Assembly: GCF_016862195.1 (NCBI RefSeq)
Contig: NZ_BOMM01000050.1
Coordinates: 1 to 64,000 of the forward strand
Direction of reading: 5' to 3'
Source of the DNA: Paractinoplanes ferrugineus
GTDB lineage: Bacteria; Actinomycetota; Actinomycetes; Mycobacteriales; Micromonosporaceae
Length of the DNA stretch: 64,000 nucleotides
Below the pieces are notes generated by a model, which was not told where the DNA came from, made no database searches, and saw only the letters and a list, made by a program, of their open reading frames with translations. This document shows positions 35,860-44,368 of this stretch, in pieces. The translations under genes and the position numbers were made by a program. Every line of letters starts with the position of its first letter. Position 1 is the first letter of the stretch.

Positions 35860-36021
35860 GCATCCCGCGTCGGGGCTGATTCGCTCGCTCGGCACCCAGC
35901 CACCGTACGCGACGCGGCCGCCGCCCCCGGCGCCTCCATGACATGCGGCGGTTCGGTCTCGTCGGTATCGGCAGAAGTGCCCGCACCGCCTTGAGCAGGC
36001 TTCGAAGCCAAGACGTCAGAA

Positions 36022-36057
36022 CGCCGGGGCGTCCCCCGATCGAGGGACGCCCCGGCG
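36022..36057 (-). terminator. Terminator of the CBM2 gene
   Basis: A perfect 14-bp stem (CGCCGGGGCGTCCC / GGGACGCCCCGGCG) with an 8-nt loop begins 2 bp after the stop codon of the FnIII-CBM2 gene, transcribed leftward. No T-run, as usual for such GC-rich terminators. It also separates this gene from the ferredoxin-like gene. Confidence 0.75.
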
Positions 36058-36059
36058 GA

Positions 36060-37112
36060 TCAGGCGAGGGTGCAGGCCGCCCCGTTCAGCGCGGCGGTGG
36101 TGGCCGGCGCGTTGCTGTTCGCGTACGTGCCGATCAGGCCGAGCGAGACGCTGGCCCCGGGCTGGATCTTCGCGTTCCAGGTCTCGGCGGTCAACGTTGC
36201 CGTCGGGCCGGCCTGGGCCCACTTGGCCCCCCACGACGACGTCACCCGCTGGTCGCCGCCCAGGGTCACGGCGAGGGACCAGCCGTCGACCGCCGTGGCC
36301 GCGGTGTTGGTCAGCTTCACCTCGGCCACGAAACCACCCGGCCAGTCGCTCGTCGTCTTGTAGGCGACCTTGCACTGGGTGGCCGGCGGCGTCGGGGGCG
36401 GGGTGGTGGGCGGCGGGGTGGTGGGCGGCGGGGTGGTCGGCGGGGTGGCGGTGGTGGACACCTGGTTGGAGGCGATCGACAGGTTGCCGGCCGCGTCCCG
36501 GGCCCGCACGTAGTAGCGGATCATGCCGGTCTGGGTGTTCAGGATCGGCGCGGTGAACGAGGTGCCGGTCGCGGTGCCGAGATAGCGGGACACGAACCAG
36601 CCGTCGAACAGGTAGACGTTGTAGCCGGTCAGCCCCACGTCGTCGGTGGACGCGGTCCAGGTCAGCTGCGCGCCGGCCGAGCTGACCCCGGTCAGGGTGA
36701 GGTTGCCGGGGGCGGTCGGCGCGGTCATGTCGCCGGTGGTGTTCGCCGGGGTGACCACGACGAGAGTGTTGCTCGAGGGCGAGGAGTAGCCGTTGGCGTC
36801 GATGGCATAGACGTTGAACTGGATCTGACTGGTGGGGCCGATGCCGCCGGTGACGGTGGCGGTGGTGACGTTGCCGACGCGCTGGCCGTAGCCGATGTCG
36901 CCGAAGGCGGGGAAGTAGCTGACCGAGTAGTCGACGGGATCGCCGGTGGAAGCGGTCCACGCGAGGGTCACCGAGGTCGGGGTGATGGCTGTGACGTGCA
37001 GATTGGCGGGCGCGGAGGGCAGCGCTGCCGCCGTGGCCCGACCGGCGAGCAGGAACAGTGCGCCGGTGGCGAGCAGGACGGCCAGAAATGCACGGAAGCG
37101 GTGTGTGTGCAT
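36060..37112 (-). CDS. Secreted protein with two FnIII domains and a CBM2, no catalytic domain
   Basis: About 350 residues. Signal peptide (FRAFLAVLLATGALFLLAGR ending ATAAALPSAP), two fibronectin type III domains (SAPANLHVTAITPTSVTLAW and TAPGNLTLTGVSSAGAQLTW mark their first strands), a Thr/Pro linker made of TTPPP repeats, and a C-terminal family 2 cellulose-binding module (CKVAYKTTSDWPGGFVAEVK, SSWGAKWAQAG, conserved Trp residues and the terminal Cys pair). CBM2 binds crystalline cellulose or chitin. No hydrolase domain is present, so it may be an adhesin or accessory protein. ATG at 37112 is chosen because the signal peptide begins there. Confidence 0.85.
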   Translation of the reverse strand: MHTHRFRAFLAVLLATGALFLLAGRATAAALPSAPANLHVTAITPTSVTLAWTASTGDPVDYSVSYFPAFGDIGYGQRVGNVTTATVTGGIGPTSQIQFNVYAIDANGYSSPSSNTLVVVTPANTTGDMTAPTAPGNLTLTGVSSAGAQLTWTASTDDVGLTGYNVYLFDGWFVSRYLGTATGTSFTAPILNTQTGMIRYYVRARDAAGNLSIASNQVSTTATPPTTPPPTTPPPTTPPPTPPATQCKVAYKTTSDWPGGFVAEVKLTNTAATAVDGWSLAVTLGGDQRVTSSWGAKWAQAGPTATLTAETWNAKIQPGASVSLGLIGTYANSNAPATTAALNGAACTLA

Positions 37113-37197
37113 CCTACGACCGTCCGACATCACATAGACGAATGTCAACCCGTGTCCCGTAGCGTAACCGTCACCATGTGCATGGATGATGCTTCCC

Positions 37198-38361
37198 ATG
37201 ACCGGTTCGACGACTACTCCGGGCCGTCCCGCCCCTGGTTCGCAGATCCGCCGGTACACCGTGGCGATGTCCATCTTCGACAGTGTGGGCAATCCGCATT
37301 ACAACGGTGGCGGCCCGATCGTCGTCCACGAGGTCGCCAAGAGGCTCGCCCGCGACCGCGACGTGGTCGTCTACACGGCCTCGTACCGGGGCAGCCGGTC
37401 TGGCTCACGGGACGGCGTCCGGTACGTGCACCTGCCGGTGGGGTGGGCGGGGCCGCGCGGCGGGCAGATCCTCTTCCAGCTCCTGCTGCCCCTGGTGGCG
37501 GCGGTCGGACGGCATGCGGTGTGGGTGGAGACGTTGACCCCGCCGGTGTCGGCGAGCCTGCTGCCCGCGTTGTCCCGGCGACCCGTCGTCGCTCTCGCGC
37601 AGATGCTCAGCGGCGCCGACATGGCGCGCCGCTACCGGGTGCCGTTCCATCTCGTCGAGCGCCGGGCCCTGCGACTCTACCGGCACTTCATCCTGCTCAA
37701 CGACGCGGACCGAATACTGATCTCGCGCTACGCGCGCCCGGCGACGTGCGAGGTGATTCCCAACGGCGTGCACCGCCCGGCGCTCACCGACGACGACTTC
37801 GGCGGGGGCGGGCACCTGCTCTATCTCGGCCGGATCGACGTACGCCAGAAGGGCCTGGACCTGTTGCTGGCGGCGGTCCGCCAGCTGCCACCCGGCATGC
37901 CGCTGGTCGTCGCCGGGTCGGGAGTGGCCGCCGAGGAGGACAAGTTGCGCCGGCTGACCCGGGGCCTGGGCGCGGAGGTGGTGCTGGCCGGGCGGGTGAG
38001 CGGGGCCGAGAAGGAGCGGCTGATCAGCTCCTGCGCGGCGATGGTCGTGCCGTCCCGTTACGAGACGTTCAGCCTCTCCGCGCTGGAGGCGATGGCGTAC
38101 GGCAAGCCGGTGGTGTATTTCGACCTGCCGCAGTTGCGCTGGATCGGTGACGACTGCGCGATCCCGGTGCCGGCGTTCGACGTCGCCGCGCTCGCCCGCG
38201 GGATGCACCGGGTGGCCAACGACGCGACACTGCGCCGGACGCTGGGACGGCGCGGACACGCACGAAGCCTGGAGCACGACTGGGAGGTCGTCGGCGACCG
38301 GTACGGCGCCGTCATCGAGACGGCACTTCGTCACGGCCGGCGCCGGCCGGCCACCCAGTAG
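37198..38361 (+). CDS. Glycosyltransferase family 4
   Basis: 387-residue GT-B retaining glycosyltransferase. The N-terminal domain contains GNPHYNGGGPIVVHEVAKRL (donor/acceptor loop); the C-terminal domain has GGHLLYLGRIDVRQKGLDLL, GVAAEEDKLRRL, and the sugar-nucleotide-binding motif PSRYETFSLSALEAMAYGKP with its conserved Glu residues. Probably adds a hexose or heptose to a growing lipid-linked glycan. It starts the glycopolymer locus and overlaps the convergent deacetylase by 31 bp. An ATG at 37186 is an alternative start. Confidence 0.92.
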   Translation: MTGSTTTPGRPAPGSQIRRYTVAMSIFDSVGNPHYNGGGPIVVHEVAKRLARDRDVVVYTASYRGSRSGSRDGVRYVHLPVGWAGPRGGQILFQLLLPLVAAVGRHAVWVETLTPPVSASLLPALSRRPVVALAQMLSGADMARRYRVPFHLVERRALRLYRHFILLNDADRILISRYARPATCEVIPNGVHRPALTDDDFGGGGHLLYLGRIDVRQKGLDLLLAAVRQLPPGMPLVVAGSGVAAEEDKLRRLTRGLGAEVVLAGRVSGAEKERLISSCAAMVVPSRYETFSLSALEAMAYGKPVVYFDLPQLRWIGDDCAIPVPAFDVAALARGMHRVANDATLRRTLGRRGHARSLEHDWEVVGDRYGAVIETALRHGRRRPATQ

Positions 38362-39137
38362 GTCTCCGGTGAGCGCGGCACGACAAGATCCGGGAAAAGA
38401 CCGGCCACCTGAGTGCGATAGCCGTGGATAAGTCGTTCTTTGTCGGCGATCGATTGATTCCACCGCCACGGCTCGAGCCCGTGCCGGGACAGAAAGATCG
38501 AATCGGCGGCGGCCGACTGGTCGTAGGGAAAATCGGAGAAATAGACGGTTCGGCGGCCGAACTGGGCACCGGTGCCGCGGGCGATGAGATGGTCGACGTG
38601 CCGGCCGGTGCCGAGGGGGCAGAACACCAGCCGCGCGCCGGTGTCCGCGACCGCCGCCGCCACCGCGGCCCCGACGGCGGCGATCATCGGACGGTCGCCG
38701 CGCGCCACCCGGCCCCGCGCGATGTCGTAGCGGTAGGTCGGATAGCGGTGGGCCAACTCCGGCAGCATCCGGCCGGCGACGGCGCCCACCGCGCCGGACA
38801 TCCGGCGGCGGCGGAACAACGCGTCGGGAAACCCCAGGTGAAGGGCACCTACGCCGATTTCGGCAAGCACCTCGAGGTCCTCCTGCCGGCGCGCGTCGAA
38901 CAGCGCCGAGGCGTCGCCGGCGGCGCATTCGCGGAGGAAGCCGCGGGCCGCATAGGTGTGCGGGGGTTCGTCGGCGGCGGTGAACACCGTGGCGACGACG
39001 ACGGGGCAGGCGTCCGCGAGGACCTTCAGCAACGCGCCGCAGGACAGCACCGCGTCGTCCAGATGGGGCGAGACGAACACGATCGGATCGCCGGCTGTCA
39101 GCGCTTCCCGTACTGTTTCGGGCATTGTCCCGTTCAT
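38331..39137 (-). CDS. PIG-L/LmbE-family N-acetyl-sugar deacetylase
   Basis: 268-residue zinc-dependent deacetylase. PIVFVSPHLDDAVLSCGALL is the PHxDD zinc motif and GTGRHVDHLIARGTGAQFG supplies the third ligand (HVDH). Family members deacetylate GlcNAc attached to inositol or lipids; known actinobacterial cousins are MshB and Mca. Position among glycosyltransferases suggests deacetylation of an N-acetylhexosamine in the local glycan. Confidence 0.92.
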   Translation of the reverse strand: MNGTMPETVREALTAGDPIVFVSPHLDDAVLSCGALLKVLADACPVVVATVFTAADEPPHTYAARGFLRECAAGDASALFDARRQEDLEVLAEIGVGALHLGFPDALFRRRRMSGAVGAVAGRMLPELAHRYPTYRYDIARGRVARGDRPMIAAVGAAVAAAVADTGARLVFCPLGTGRHVDHLIARGTGAQFGRRTVYFSDFPYDQSAAADSIFLSRHGLEPWRWNQSIADKERLIHGYRTQVAGLFPDLVVPRSPETYWVAGRRRP

Positions 39138-39191
39138 CGTTCACTGTCCTTTGTATTTGTTCCCGAAACATCCAGGTGCAACTATCGATAA

Positions 39192-40214
39192 ATGGAGGCT
39201 ATTCTGCTCGTCGGCGGTCAGGGAACACGGTTGCGACCACTGACTCTCACCACTCCGAAACCGATGCTTCCGCTCGCCGGAATACCGTTCATCACCCATC
39301 AGTTGCTGCGTGCCCGGCAAGCCGGGGTCGAGCACGTGGTGCTGGCCACCTCCTACCGGGCGGCGATGTTCCGCGACCACTTCGCCGACGGCGCCGGGCT
39401 AGGCCTGGCGCTCAGCTACGCGGTGGAGGACGAGCCGCTGGGCACCGGCGGCGCCCTGCGCAACGCCGCCGGGCACCTGCGCGGGGACGGGCCGGTGATC
39501 ATTCTCAACGGCGATGTGCTGGGCGGCCTGGACCTGGCCGCGTTGGTGGACCGGCACCGGCACGGCGGCGCCGAGGTCACCCTGCACCTGCGGCGGGTGC
39601 CCGACCCGGCGGCGTACGGCGTGGTCACCACCGACCCCGACGGCCGGGTGCTCGCGTTCGAGGAGAAGACCCGGCACCCCAGCACCGACCAGATCAACGC
39701 GGGGACGTACGTGTTCTCCCGCCCCGCGCTCCTCTCGATCCCGCCGGGCCGGGTGGTCAGTGTGGAGCGCGAGACGTTCCCGCGGCTGATCGCCGCGGGC
39801 AGCCGGATTCTCAGCCTGCTCGACGACGACGCCTACTGGCTGGACATCGGCACCCCGGCCACCTACATCCGCGGCAACTGCGACCTGGTGACCGGTCTCG
39901 CTCCGGCGGCGGCCGGGCACGCCCCACCGGGCGAGCGGCTGGTGCTGGCCGGCGCCGAGATCGGCGACGGTGCCGAGCTCAGCGGCGGAACGGTGGTGGG
40001 GCGTAACGCCGAGATCGCCGCCGGTGCGCAGTTGCACCGGAGCGTGATCTTCGACAACGCGCGGATCGGCCGCGGGGCCCGCCTGACCGACACGGTCGTC
40101 GGGGGCGGCGCCCGGGTCGGTGCGGGCGCCGTCCTCAACGGGGTGATGCTGGGCGACCTGACCGAGGTGCGGCCCGGCGCCCGGCTGCTCGCCGCCACCG
40201 CGACGGCCGGCTGA
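39192..40214 (+). CDS. Sugar-1-phosphate nucleotidyltransferase (GDP-mannose/GDP-heptose pyrophosphorylase type)
   Basis: 340 residues. Nucleotidyltransferase domain with LLVGGQGTRLRPLTLTTPKP (signature Gly/Arg/Lys), EDEPLGTGGALRNA, IILNGDVLGG and FEEKTRHPSTDQINAGTYVF; C-terminal left-handed beta-helix of hexapeptide repeats (LAGAEIGDGAELSGGTVVGR). The layout resembles mycobacterial GDP-mannose pyrophosphorylase. Because GmhA, GmhB and HddA are encoded next door and no other nucleotidyltransferase is near, it may instead activate heptose-1-phosphate (an HddC role). The acceptor sugar cannot be decided from sequence. Confidence 0.9.
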   Translation: MEAILLVGGQGTRLRPLTLTTPKPMLPLAGIPFITHQLLRARQAGVEHVVLATSYRAAMFRDHFADGAGLGLALSYAVEDEPLGTGGALRNAAGHLRGDGPVIILNGDVLGGLDLAALVDRHRHGGAEVTLHLRRVPDPAAYGVVTTDPDGRVLAFEEKTRHPSTDQINAGTYVFSRPALLSIPPGRVVSVERETFPRLIAAGSRILSLLDDDAYWLDIGTPATYIRGNCDLVTGLAPAAAGHAPPGERLVLAGAEIGDGAELSGGTVVGRNAEIAAGAQLHRSVIFDNARIGRGARLTDTVVGGGARVGAGAVLNGVMLGDLTEVRPGARLLAATATAG

Positions 40215-40228
40215 TCCCGGTCGTCGCC

Positions 40229-40750
40229 TCACCGCAGCAGCCAGGTCACTGCCTCGGGCAGTGACCTGGCGGTGACGGTGGCCGCCGGGTCAGGCGTCTC
40301 GGCGAGCCGGACGGTGACGCAGCCGGCCGCCGCCCCCGCCGCGACGTCGCCGGCGGCATCACCCACCATCGCGCTCTGCCGCAGGTCGACGTGCGGGTGG
40401 TCGCGGGCGACCCGATGCAGCAGCCCCGGCAGCGGTTTGCGGCACTCGCACGCGCCGCGCTCGTGCACGCACGCGTAGATTCCGTCCACCTCGGCGCCGG
40501 CCGCCCGCAGCAGGAGCCGGAACCGCTCGTGCACCGCCTCGAGATCTCGTGCGGTCATCACGCCCCGCGCCACGCCGCGCTGGTTGGTCACCACGAACAC
40601 CGGGATGCCGGCGGCCCGCAGCCGGCGGACGGCCGGGCCCGCCCCGGGCAGCAGGGTCAGCTGATCGGGGTGGGCCACGTACTCGCCCTCGGGGGCCTTG
40701 ACGTTGACGGTGCCGTCACGGTCCAGAAGGACCGCGGACCACGTCGTCAC
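40229..40750 (-). CDS. gmhB: D-glycero-D-manno-heptose 1,7-bisphosphate phosphatase
   Basis: 173-residue HAD-family phosphatase that removes one phosphate from heptose bisphosphate. Motif I LLDRDGTVNV with nucleophile Asp, motif II FVVTNQRGVARG, the zinc-finger-like CVHERGACECRKPLPGLLHR (CxH...CxC) characteristic of GmhB, and SAMVGDAAGDVAAGAAAGC as motifs III/IV. GTG at 40750 overlaps the GmhA stop. Its 3' end includes a perfect 13-bp inverted repeat. Confidence 0.9.
   Translation of the reverse strand: MTTWSAVLLDRDGTVNVKAPEGEYVAHPDQLTLLPGAGPAVRRLRAAGIPVFVVTNQRGVARGVMTARDLEAVHERFRLLLRAAGAEVDGIYACVHERGACECRKPLPGLLHRVARDHPHVDLRQSAMVGDAAGDVAAGAAAGCVTVRLAETPDPAATVTARSLPEAVTWLLR
40241..40269. repeat. 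Perfect inverted repeat in the 3' end of gmhB
   Basis: CCAGGTCACTGCC and GGCAGTGACCTGG are perfectly complementary around TCG. The hairpin lies inside the last codons of gmhB, 26 bp past the end of the convergent nucleotidyltransferase gene. It could terminate the rightward transcript while being translated on the other strand. Confidence 0.6.
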
Positions 40751-41334
40751 GACCGCGGATGGATGGTGGACTCGACGATTTCGCAGATGGTGTGCCCGAC
40801 CGCCATGTGGCACTCCTGGACCCGGGCGGTCTCGGTGGACGGTGCCCGGAAGGTGAAGTCGGCGATCCCGGCGAGCTTTCCGCCGTCGGCACCGGTGAAC
40901 GCGACGGTGGTGATGTCCATCTCGGCGGCCTGCAGCACCGCCTGGACGACGTTCGCGGAGTTGCCGCTGGTGGACAGGCCGACCAGCAGATCGCCCTTGC
41001 GGCCCAGCCCGGCCAGCTGGCGGGCGAAGGTGAGGTCGTAGTGGTAGTCGTTCCCGATCGCGGTCATCGCCGCGGTGTTGCTGGCCAGGCAGTACGACGA
41101 CATCGACGGCCGGTCGTACTTGAATCGGCCGAGCAGCTCGGCCGAAAGGTGTTCGGCATCGGTGGAGGAGCCGCCGTTGCCGCAGAAGAAGACCGTCCGG
41201 CCGTTCGCCGTGCAGTCCACCACCGCGGCGGTGATGTCGTCGAGCACCCGCATCAGCTCGTCGTCGCGGGTCACCCGGGTCTTGGTCTCGGCACTCTCGT
41301 CGATCGCGGTGCGCAGGACTGCGGTGTAGCTCAT
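40747..41334 (-). CDS. gmhA: Sedoheptulose-7-phosphate isomerase
   Basis: 195-residue SIS-domain isomerase converting sedoheptulose 7-phosphate to D-glycero-D-manno-heptose 7-phosphate. FFCGNGGSSTDAEHLSAELL is the phosphate-sugar binding loop, LLVGLSTSGNSANVVQAV the second SIS motif, and ECHMAVGHTICEIVE the C-terminal helix with the active-site Glu/His. ATGA overlap with the upstream kinase and GTGA overlap with gmhB show a tight heptose operon. Confidence 0.93.
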   Translation of the reverse strand: MSYTAVLRTAIDESAETKTRVTRDDELMRVLDDITAAVVDCTANGRTVFFCGNGGSSTDAEHLSAELLGRFKYDRPSMSSYCLASNTAAMTAIGNDYHYDLTFARQLAGLGRKGDLLVGLSTSGNSANVVQAVLQAAEMDITTVAFTGADGGKLAGIADFTFRAPSTETARVQECHMAVGHTICEIVESTIHPRS

Positions 41335-42446
41335 CGAGGGCTCCAGGTGCTCAGGCCGGTGGGAGCGAAGGTGATCTCCTCCACCGTCATGTCCAGTTCG
41401 GTAAGTGCGGCGGCCACCCGCCGCTTGGCGTCGAATTCGCAGTAGACGAGCATGAATCCGCCGCCACCCGCTCCGGTGATCTTGCCGCCGACGGCCCCGG
41501 CCGCACGGGCGGCGGCGTAGGCCTCGTCGATGTACGGCGTGGTGATCCGCGGGCTGATCCGCTTCTTCTGGTTCCACGCCTCGTCGAGCAGGCCGCCGAA
41601 GTCGTGCAGCCGGTTCTGCAGCAGGGCGTGCTTCATCGCGGTGGCGAGCTCCTTCTGCGCCCGCAGCCCGCCGACGGTTTCCTCCTCCGCGTTCGCCAGC
41701 CGGGCCGACTGGTCGGCGATGATGTGGTCGGACGCCCGGGTCCGGCCGGTGAAGCAGAGCAGCAGATTGTGCTCGAGTTCGGCGAGGGTGTCCTCGCGGA
41801 TCCGCAGCGGGTTGACGACCACGTGGTCGCCGCCGAGGAACTCGATGTAGTTGAAGCCGCCGAAGGCCGCCGCGTAGTGGTCCTGCTGACCGCCGCGGAT
41901 GCCGAGGTCGTAACGCTCCAGCCGGTGCGCGGTGCGAGCCACCTGGTAGGCGTCCATCTGCAGTCCGTACCGGTCGCGCAGCAGGCCGACCAGGGCCACC
42001 ATCACCGCGGAGGAGGAGCCGAGCCCGGAGCCGGGCGGCGCCGAGCTGTGGATCCGCAGGTCGTAGCCGTGGCGTTCGCCGCCGGCCAGCTCACCGAGAT
42101 GGCAGGCGGCGGCCTTGGCCAGGTCGAGCTCGCCGTCGAGGGTCAGGTGATCGTCGACGCCGAACTGCAGGGACACGCCGAGGTCCTCGGAGGAGACGGT
42201 GATCTCGCCGTCCGGCCGGGGCGTCAGGCTGCCGTAGGCGTAGCGGGCGATGGTCGCCGAGAGCACGGCACCGCCCTCGGTCTCGGGGAACGGCGCGACG
42301 TCGGTGCCGCCGCCGGCGAAGCTCACCCGCAGCGGAGCCTTGGCCCGCAGCCGCAGCGAGCGGGGGTCGCCTTCGATCGGGGCATGGCCGGAGGCGGCCC
42401 GGCCGATGGCCCCGGCGCCCGGGTCGGTGATGAGAAGGCTCGGCAC
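41331..42446 (-). CDS. hddA: D-glycero-alpha-D-manno-heptose-7-phosphate kinase (GHMP family)
   Basis: 371 residues. AKAPLRVSFAGGGTDVAPFP is the GHMP motif 1, IHSSAPPGSGLGSSSAVMVA the ATP-binding Pro-X3-Gly-Leu-X-Ser-Ser loop, and VGGKITGAGGGGFMLVYCEF motif 3. This sequence combination is typical of HddA-type kinases that phosphorylate C1 in the GDP-heptose route. Start at ATG 42446; the following gene overlaps by 4 bp. It lies 8 bp after the GT2-GT4 fusion, in the same leftward transcription unit. Confidence 0.9.
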   Translation of the reverse strand: MPSLLITDPGAGAIGRAASGHAPIEGDPRSLRLRAKAPLRVSFAGGGTDVAPFPETEGGAVLSATIARYAYGSLTPRPDGEITVSSEDLGVSLQFGVDDHLTLDGELDLAKAAACHLGELAGGERHGYDLRIHSSAPPGSGLGSSSAVMVALVGLLRDRYGLQMDAYQVARTAHRLERYDLGIRGGQQDHYAAAFGGFNYIEFLGGDHVVVNPLRIREDTLAELEHNLLLCFTGRTRASDHIIADQSARLANAEEETVGGLRAQKELATAMKHALLQNRLHDFGGLLDEAWNQKKRISPRITTPYIDEAYAAARAAGAVGGKITGAGGGGFMLVYCEFDAKRRVAAALTELDMTVEEITFAPTGLSTWSPR

Positions 42447-42454
42447 GTTACTCC

Positions 42455-44368
42455 CTAAGAGTGGGTGGTGCGGTTGACGAGGGCCGGGGCGCGCCGGGTG
42501 CCGACGCGCTCGAGCACGGTGCGGAAAACTTCGTCGTGTCGCCGGGTCGCCGCCTCCACCGACATCTCCCGGCCACGCGGGAGGCCGGCGGCGGCGAGCC
42601 GGCCCAGCAGGGCGTCGTCGGTGGCGAGCCGTTTGAGCGCGTCGCGCAGGCCCTCCACGTCGCCCGGCGCGACCAGCAGCCCGCTGTCACCGACGACCTC
42701 GCGGACGCCGGGCAGGTCGCTGGCCACCGGCACGCAGCCGGCCGCCATCCCCTCCCCGAGCACCAGGCCGTACGCCTCGGCGGTGGTGAGGCTGGGCAGC
42801 ACGATCACGTCATGGGTGCTGTAGGCGTGCCACAGGTCCTCGTCGCCGACCCGGCCGAGGACGCGCGCGCCGGGGATGCCGGCGGCGCGGGCCTCGAGGC
42901 GGGGCCGTTCCGGCCCGTCGCCGATCAGCGTCACCGACACCCCGGAGAGGTCGTCGACGGCGTCGAGCAGCACGTGCGCGCCCTTGTAGGGACGCAACTG
43001 GCCGACGAAGAGCACCCTGAGCGCGCCCGCCGGGCGGGGCGGGCGGGCCCGGACCCGCCGGGTGTCCACGCCCCAGGGAATGATCTCGACGGGCGGCCCG
43101 GACCGGGTCCGCATCCGGGCCTGATATTCCAGGGAGCTGACCAGGACGGCGTCGGCGAGCCGAGCGATGTGCCGGTGCACCCGGTTGTAGACCACGCAGG
43201 CGCCGTGCAGGCCGGGAATGGCCAGATCGCTGTGGTGCGTGTAGACCACTGCCGGGCGCCGCCGCCGGCTCGCGGCGAGCAGCAGGAAGGCGTCGCTCAT
43301 GGTGGGCACCGGCCCGTGCACGTTCACCACGTCGTAGTTGTCCAGCCGCTTGCGGAACCCCGGCCACGACAGGGCGAAGCCGGAGAACCGGAACTCACGC
43401 CGGATGAAGTGCGGGAAGTCGGCCCGGCTCACCACGTCGACGTGGTGGCCGGCCGCGGTGAGGCTGCGGCTGAGGTTGCCCATCGACGTGGCGATCCCGC
43501 TCACCACCGGGGCCACCTCCGAGGTGAAGATCAATATCCGGAGTGGACCGGCGATCGGCGCCGGGGCGGGACGTCCGTGGCGCAGGGCTCGGACGTGACG
43601 AAGGAACCGCCGGCCCTCCGCCAGCCCCGACTTGGAGTCGCCCTGCAGACGCGGGCGGAACGTGTACTCGGCCTCGCCGAGGCTCGACCACCGGCCGTGC
43701 ACGAGGATCTCGAGAAGGATCTTGTAACCGATCGGGCGCAGCGCGACCCCGTCCACCACCGCCCGCCGGACGGCGAAGAAGCCACTGAGCGGATCGGTGG
43801 ACCGGCGGGTGCGCGGCAGCAGCGCGTGCACGAGCCGGCGGCACGCCTGGGAGGCCTGCTGCCGGAACCGGCCGTGCAGCCCGGCCGCCGATCCGCGCCC
43901 CCGGTAACGGGTGGCGACCGCGAGGTCGGCGGCCCCGGACCGCACCATCCGCGCCAGGCCCGGTACCACCTCCGCCGGGTGCTGGCCGTCGGCGTCCATC
44001 ACCACCAGCACCTCGGCCGGGGTGGCCGCGAAGCCCGCGAGCACGGCGCCGCCGAGGCCGCCCTCGCGCCGGCCCGGCGGCCGGTGGAGAACGCTCACGC
44101 GGGGGTCGTGGTCGGCGAGTTCGGCCAGCCGGTCGACGGTGTCGTCGTCGGAGTCGTCGACGAACACCAACTGCCAGTCGTACCCCCTCAGGGCGGCACT
44201 CAGGTTGTCGTACAGCGGCCGCACGCTGTCCGCCTCGTGCCGGGTCGGCACGATCACCGCGATCGGGGTGGACTCTGACGGGACGAGGGCCGGGCTCTCG
44301 CCGGGATGGTGGTCGGGACGCACGCCGGGCGCGGATCGCTGCGCATTCTGATACACGATGGTCCCCAT
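42455..44368 (-). CDS. Fusion glycosyltransferase: GT2 (polyprenyl-phosphate type) + GT4
   Basis: 637 residues from ATG 44368. Residues about 35-260 are a GT-A family 2 domain like dolichol-phosphate mannosyltransferase (IAVIVPTRHEADSVRPLYDN, LVFVDDSDDDTVD, LVVMDADGQHPAE, TDPLSGFFAVRRAV). Residues about 275-625 are a GT-B family 4 domain (LRILIFTSEVAPVVSGIATS, LRVLFVGQLRPYKGAHVLLD, SLTTAEAYGLVLGEGMAAGC). It could make a polyprenyl-phosphate sugar and also transfer sugar to the glycan. Transcribed leftward with the heptose genes. Confidence 0.92.
   Translation of the reverse strand: MGTIVYQNAQRSAPGVRPDHHPGESPALVPSESTPIAVIVPTRHEADSVRPLYDNLSAALRGYDWQLVFVDDSDDDTVDRLAELADHDPRVSVLHRPPGRREGGLGGAVLAGFAATPAEVLVVMDADGQHPAEVVPGLARMVRSGAADLAVATRYRGRGSAAGLHGRFRQQASQACRRLVHALLPRTRRSTDPLSGFFAVRRAVVDGVALRPIGYKILLEILVHGRWSSLGEAEYTFRPRLQGDSKSGLAEGRRFLRHVRALRHGRPAPAPIAGPLRILIFTSEVAPVVSGIATSMGNLSRSLTAAGHHVDVVSRADFPHFIRREFRFSGFALSWPGFRKRLDNYDVVNVHGPVPTMSDAFLLLAASRRRRPAVVYTHHSDLAIPGLHGACVVYNRVHRHIARLADAVLVSSLEYQARMRTRSGPPVEIIPWGVDTRRVRARPPRPAGALRVLFVGQLRPYKGAHVLLDAVDDLSGVSVTLIGDGPERPRLEARAAGIPGARVLGRVGDEDLWHAYSTHDVIVLPSLTTAEAYGLVLGEGMAAGCVPVASDLPGVREVVGDSGLLVAPGDVEGLRDALKRLATDDALLGRLAAAGLPRGREMSVEAATRRHDEVFRTVLERVGTRRAPALVNRTTHS

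Noticed and set aside
36393..36440. Short GC-rich repeats resembling a tandem array
   Set aside because: They are codons of the TTPPP linker in the CBM2 protein, so the repetition is explained by protein sequence.
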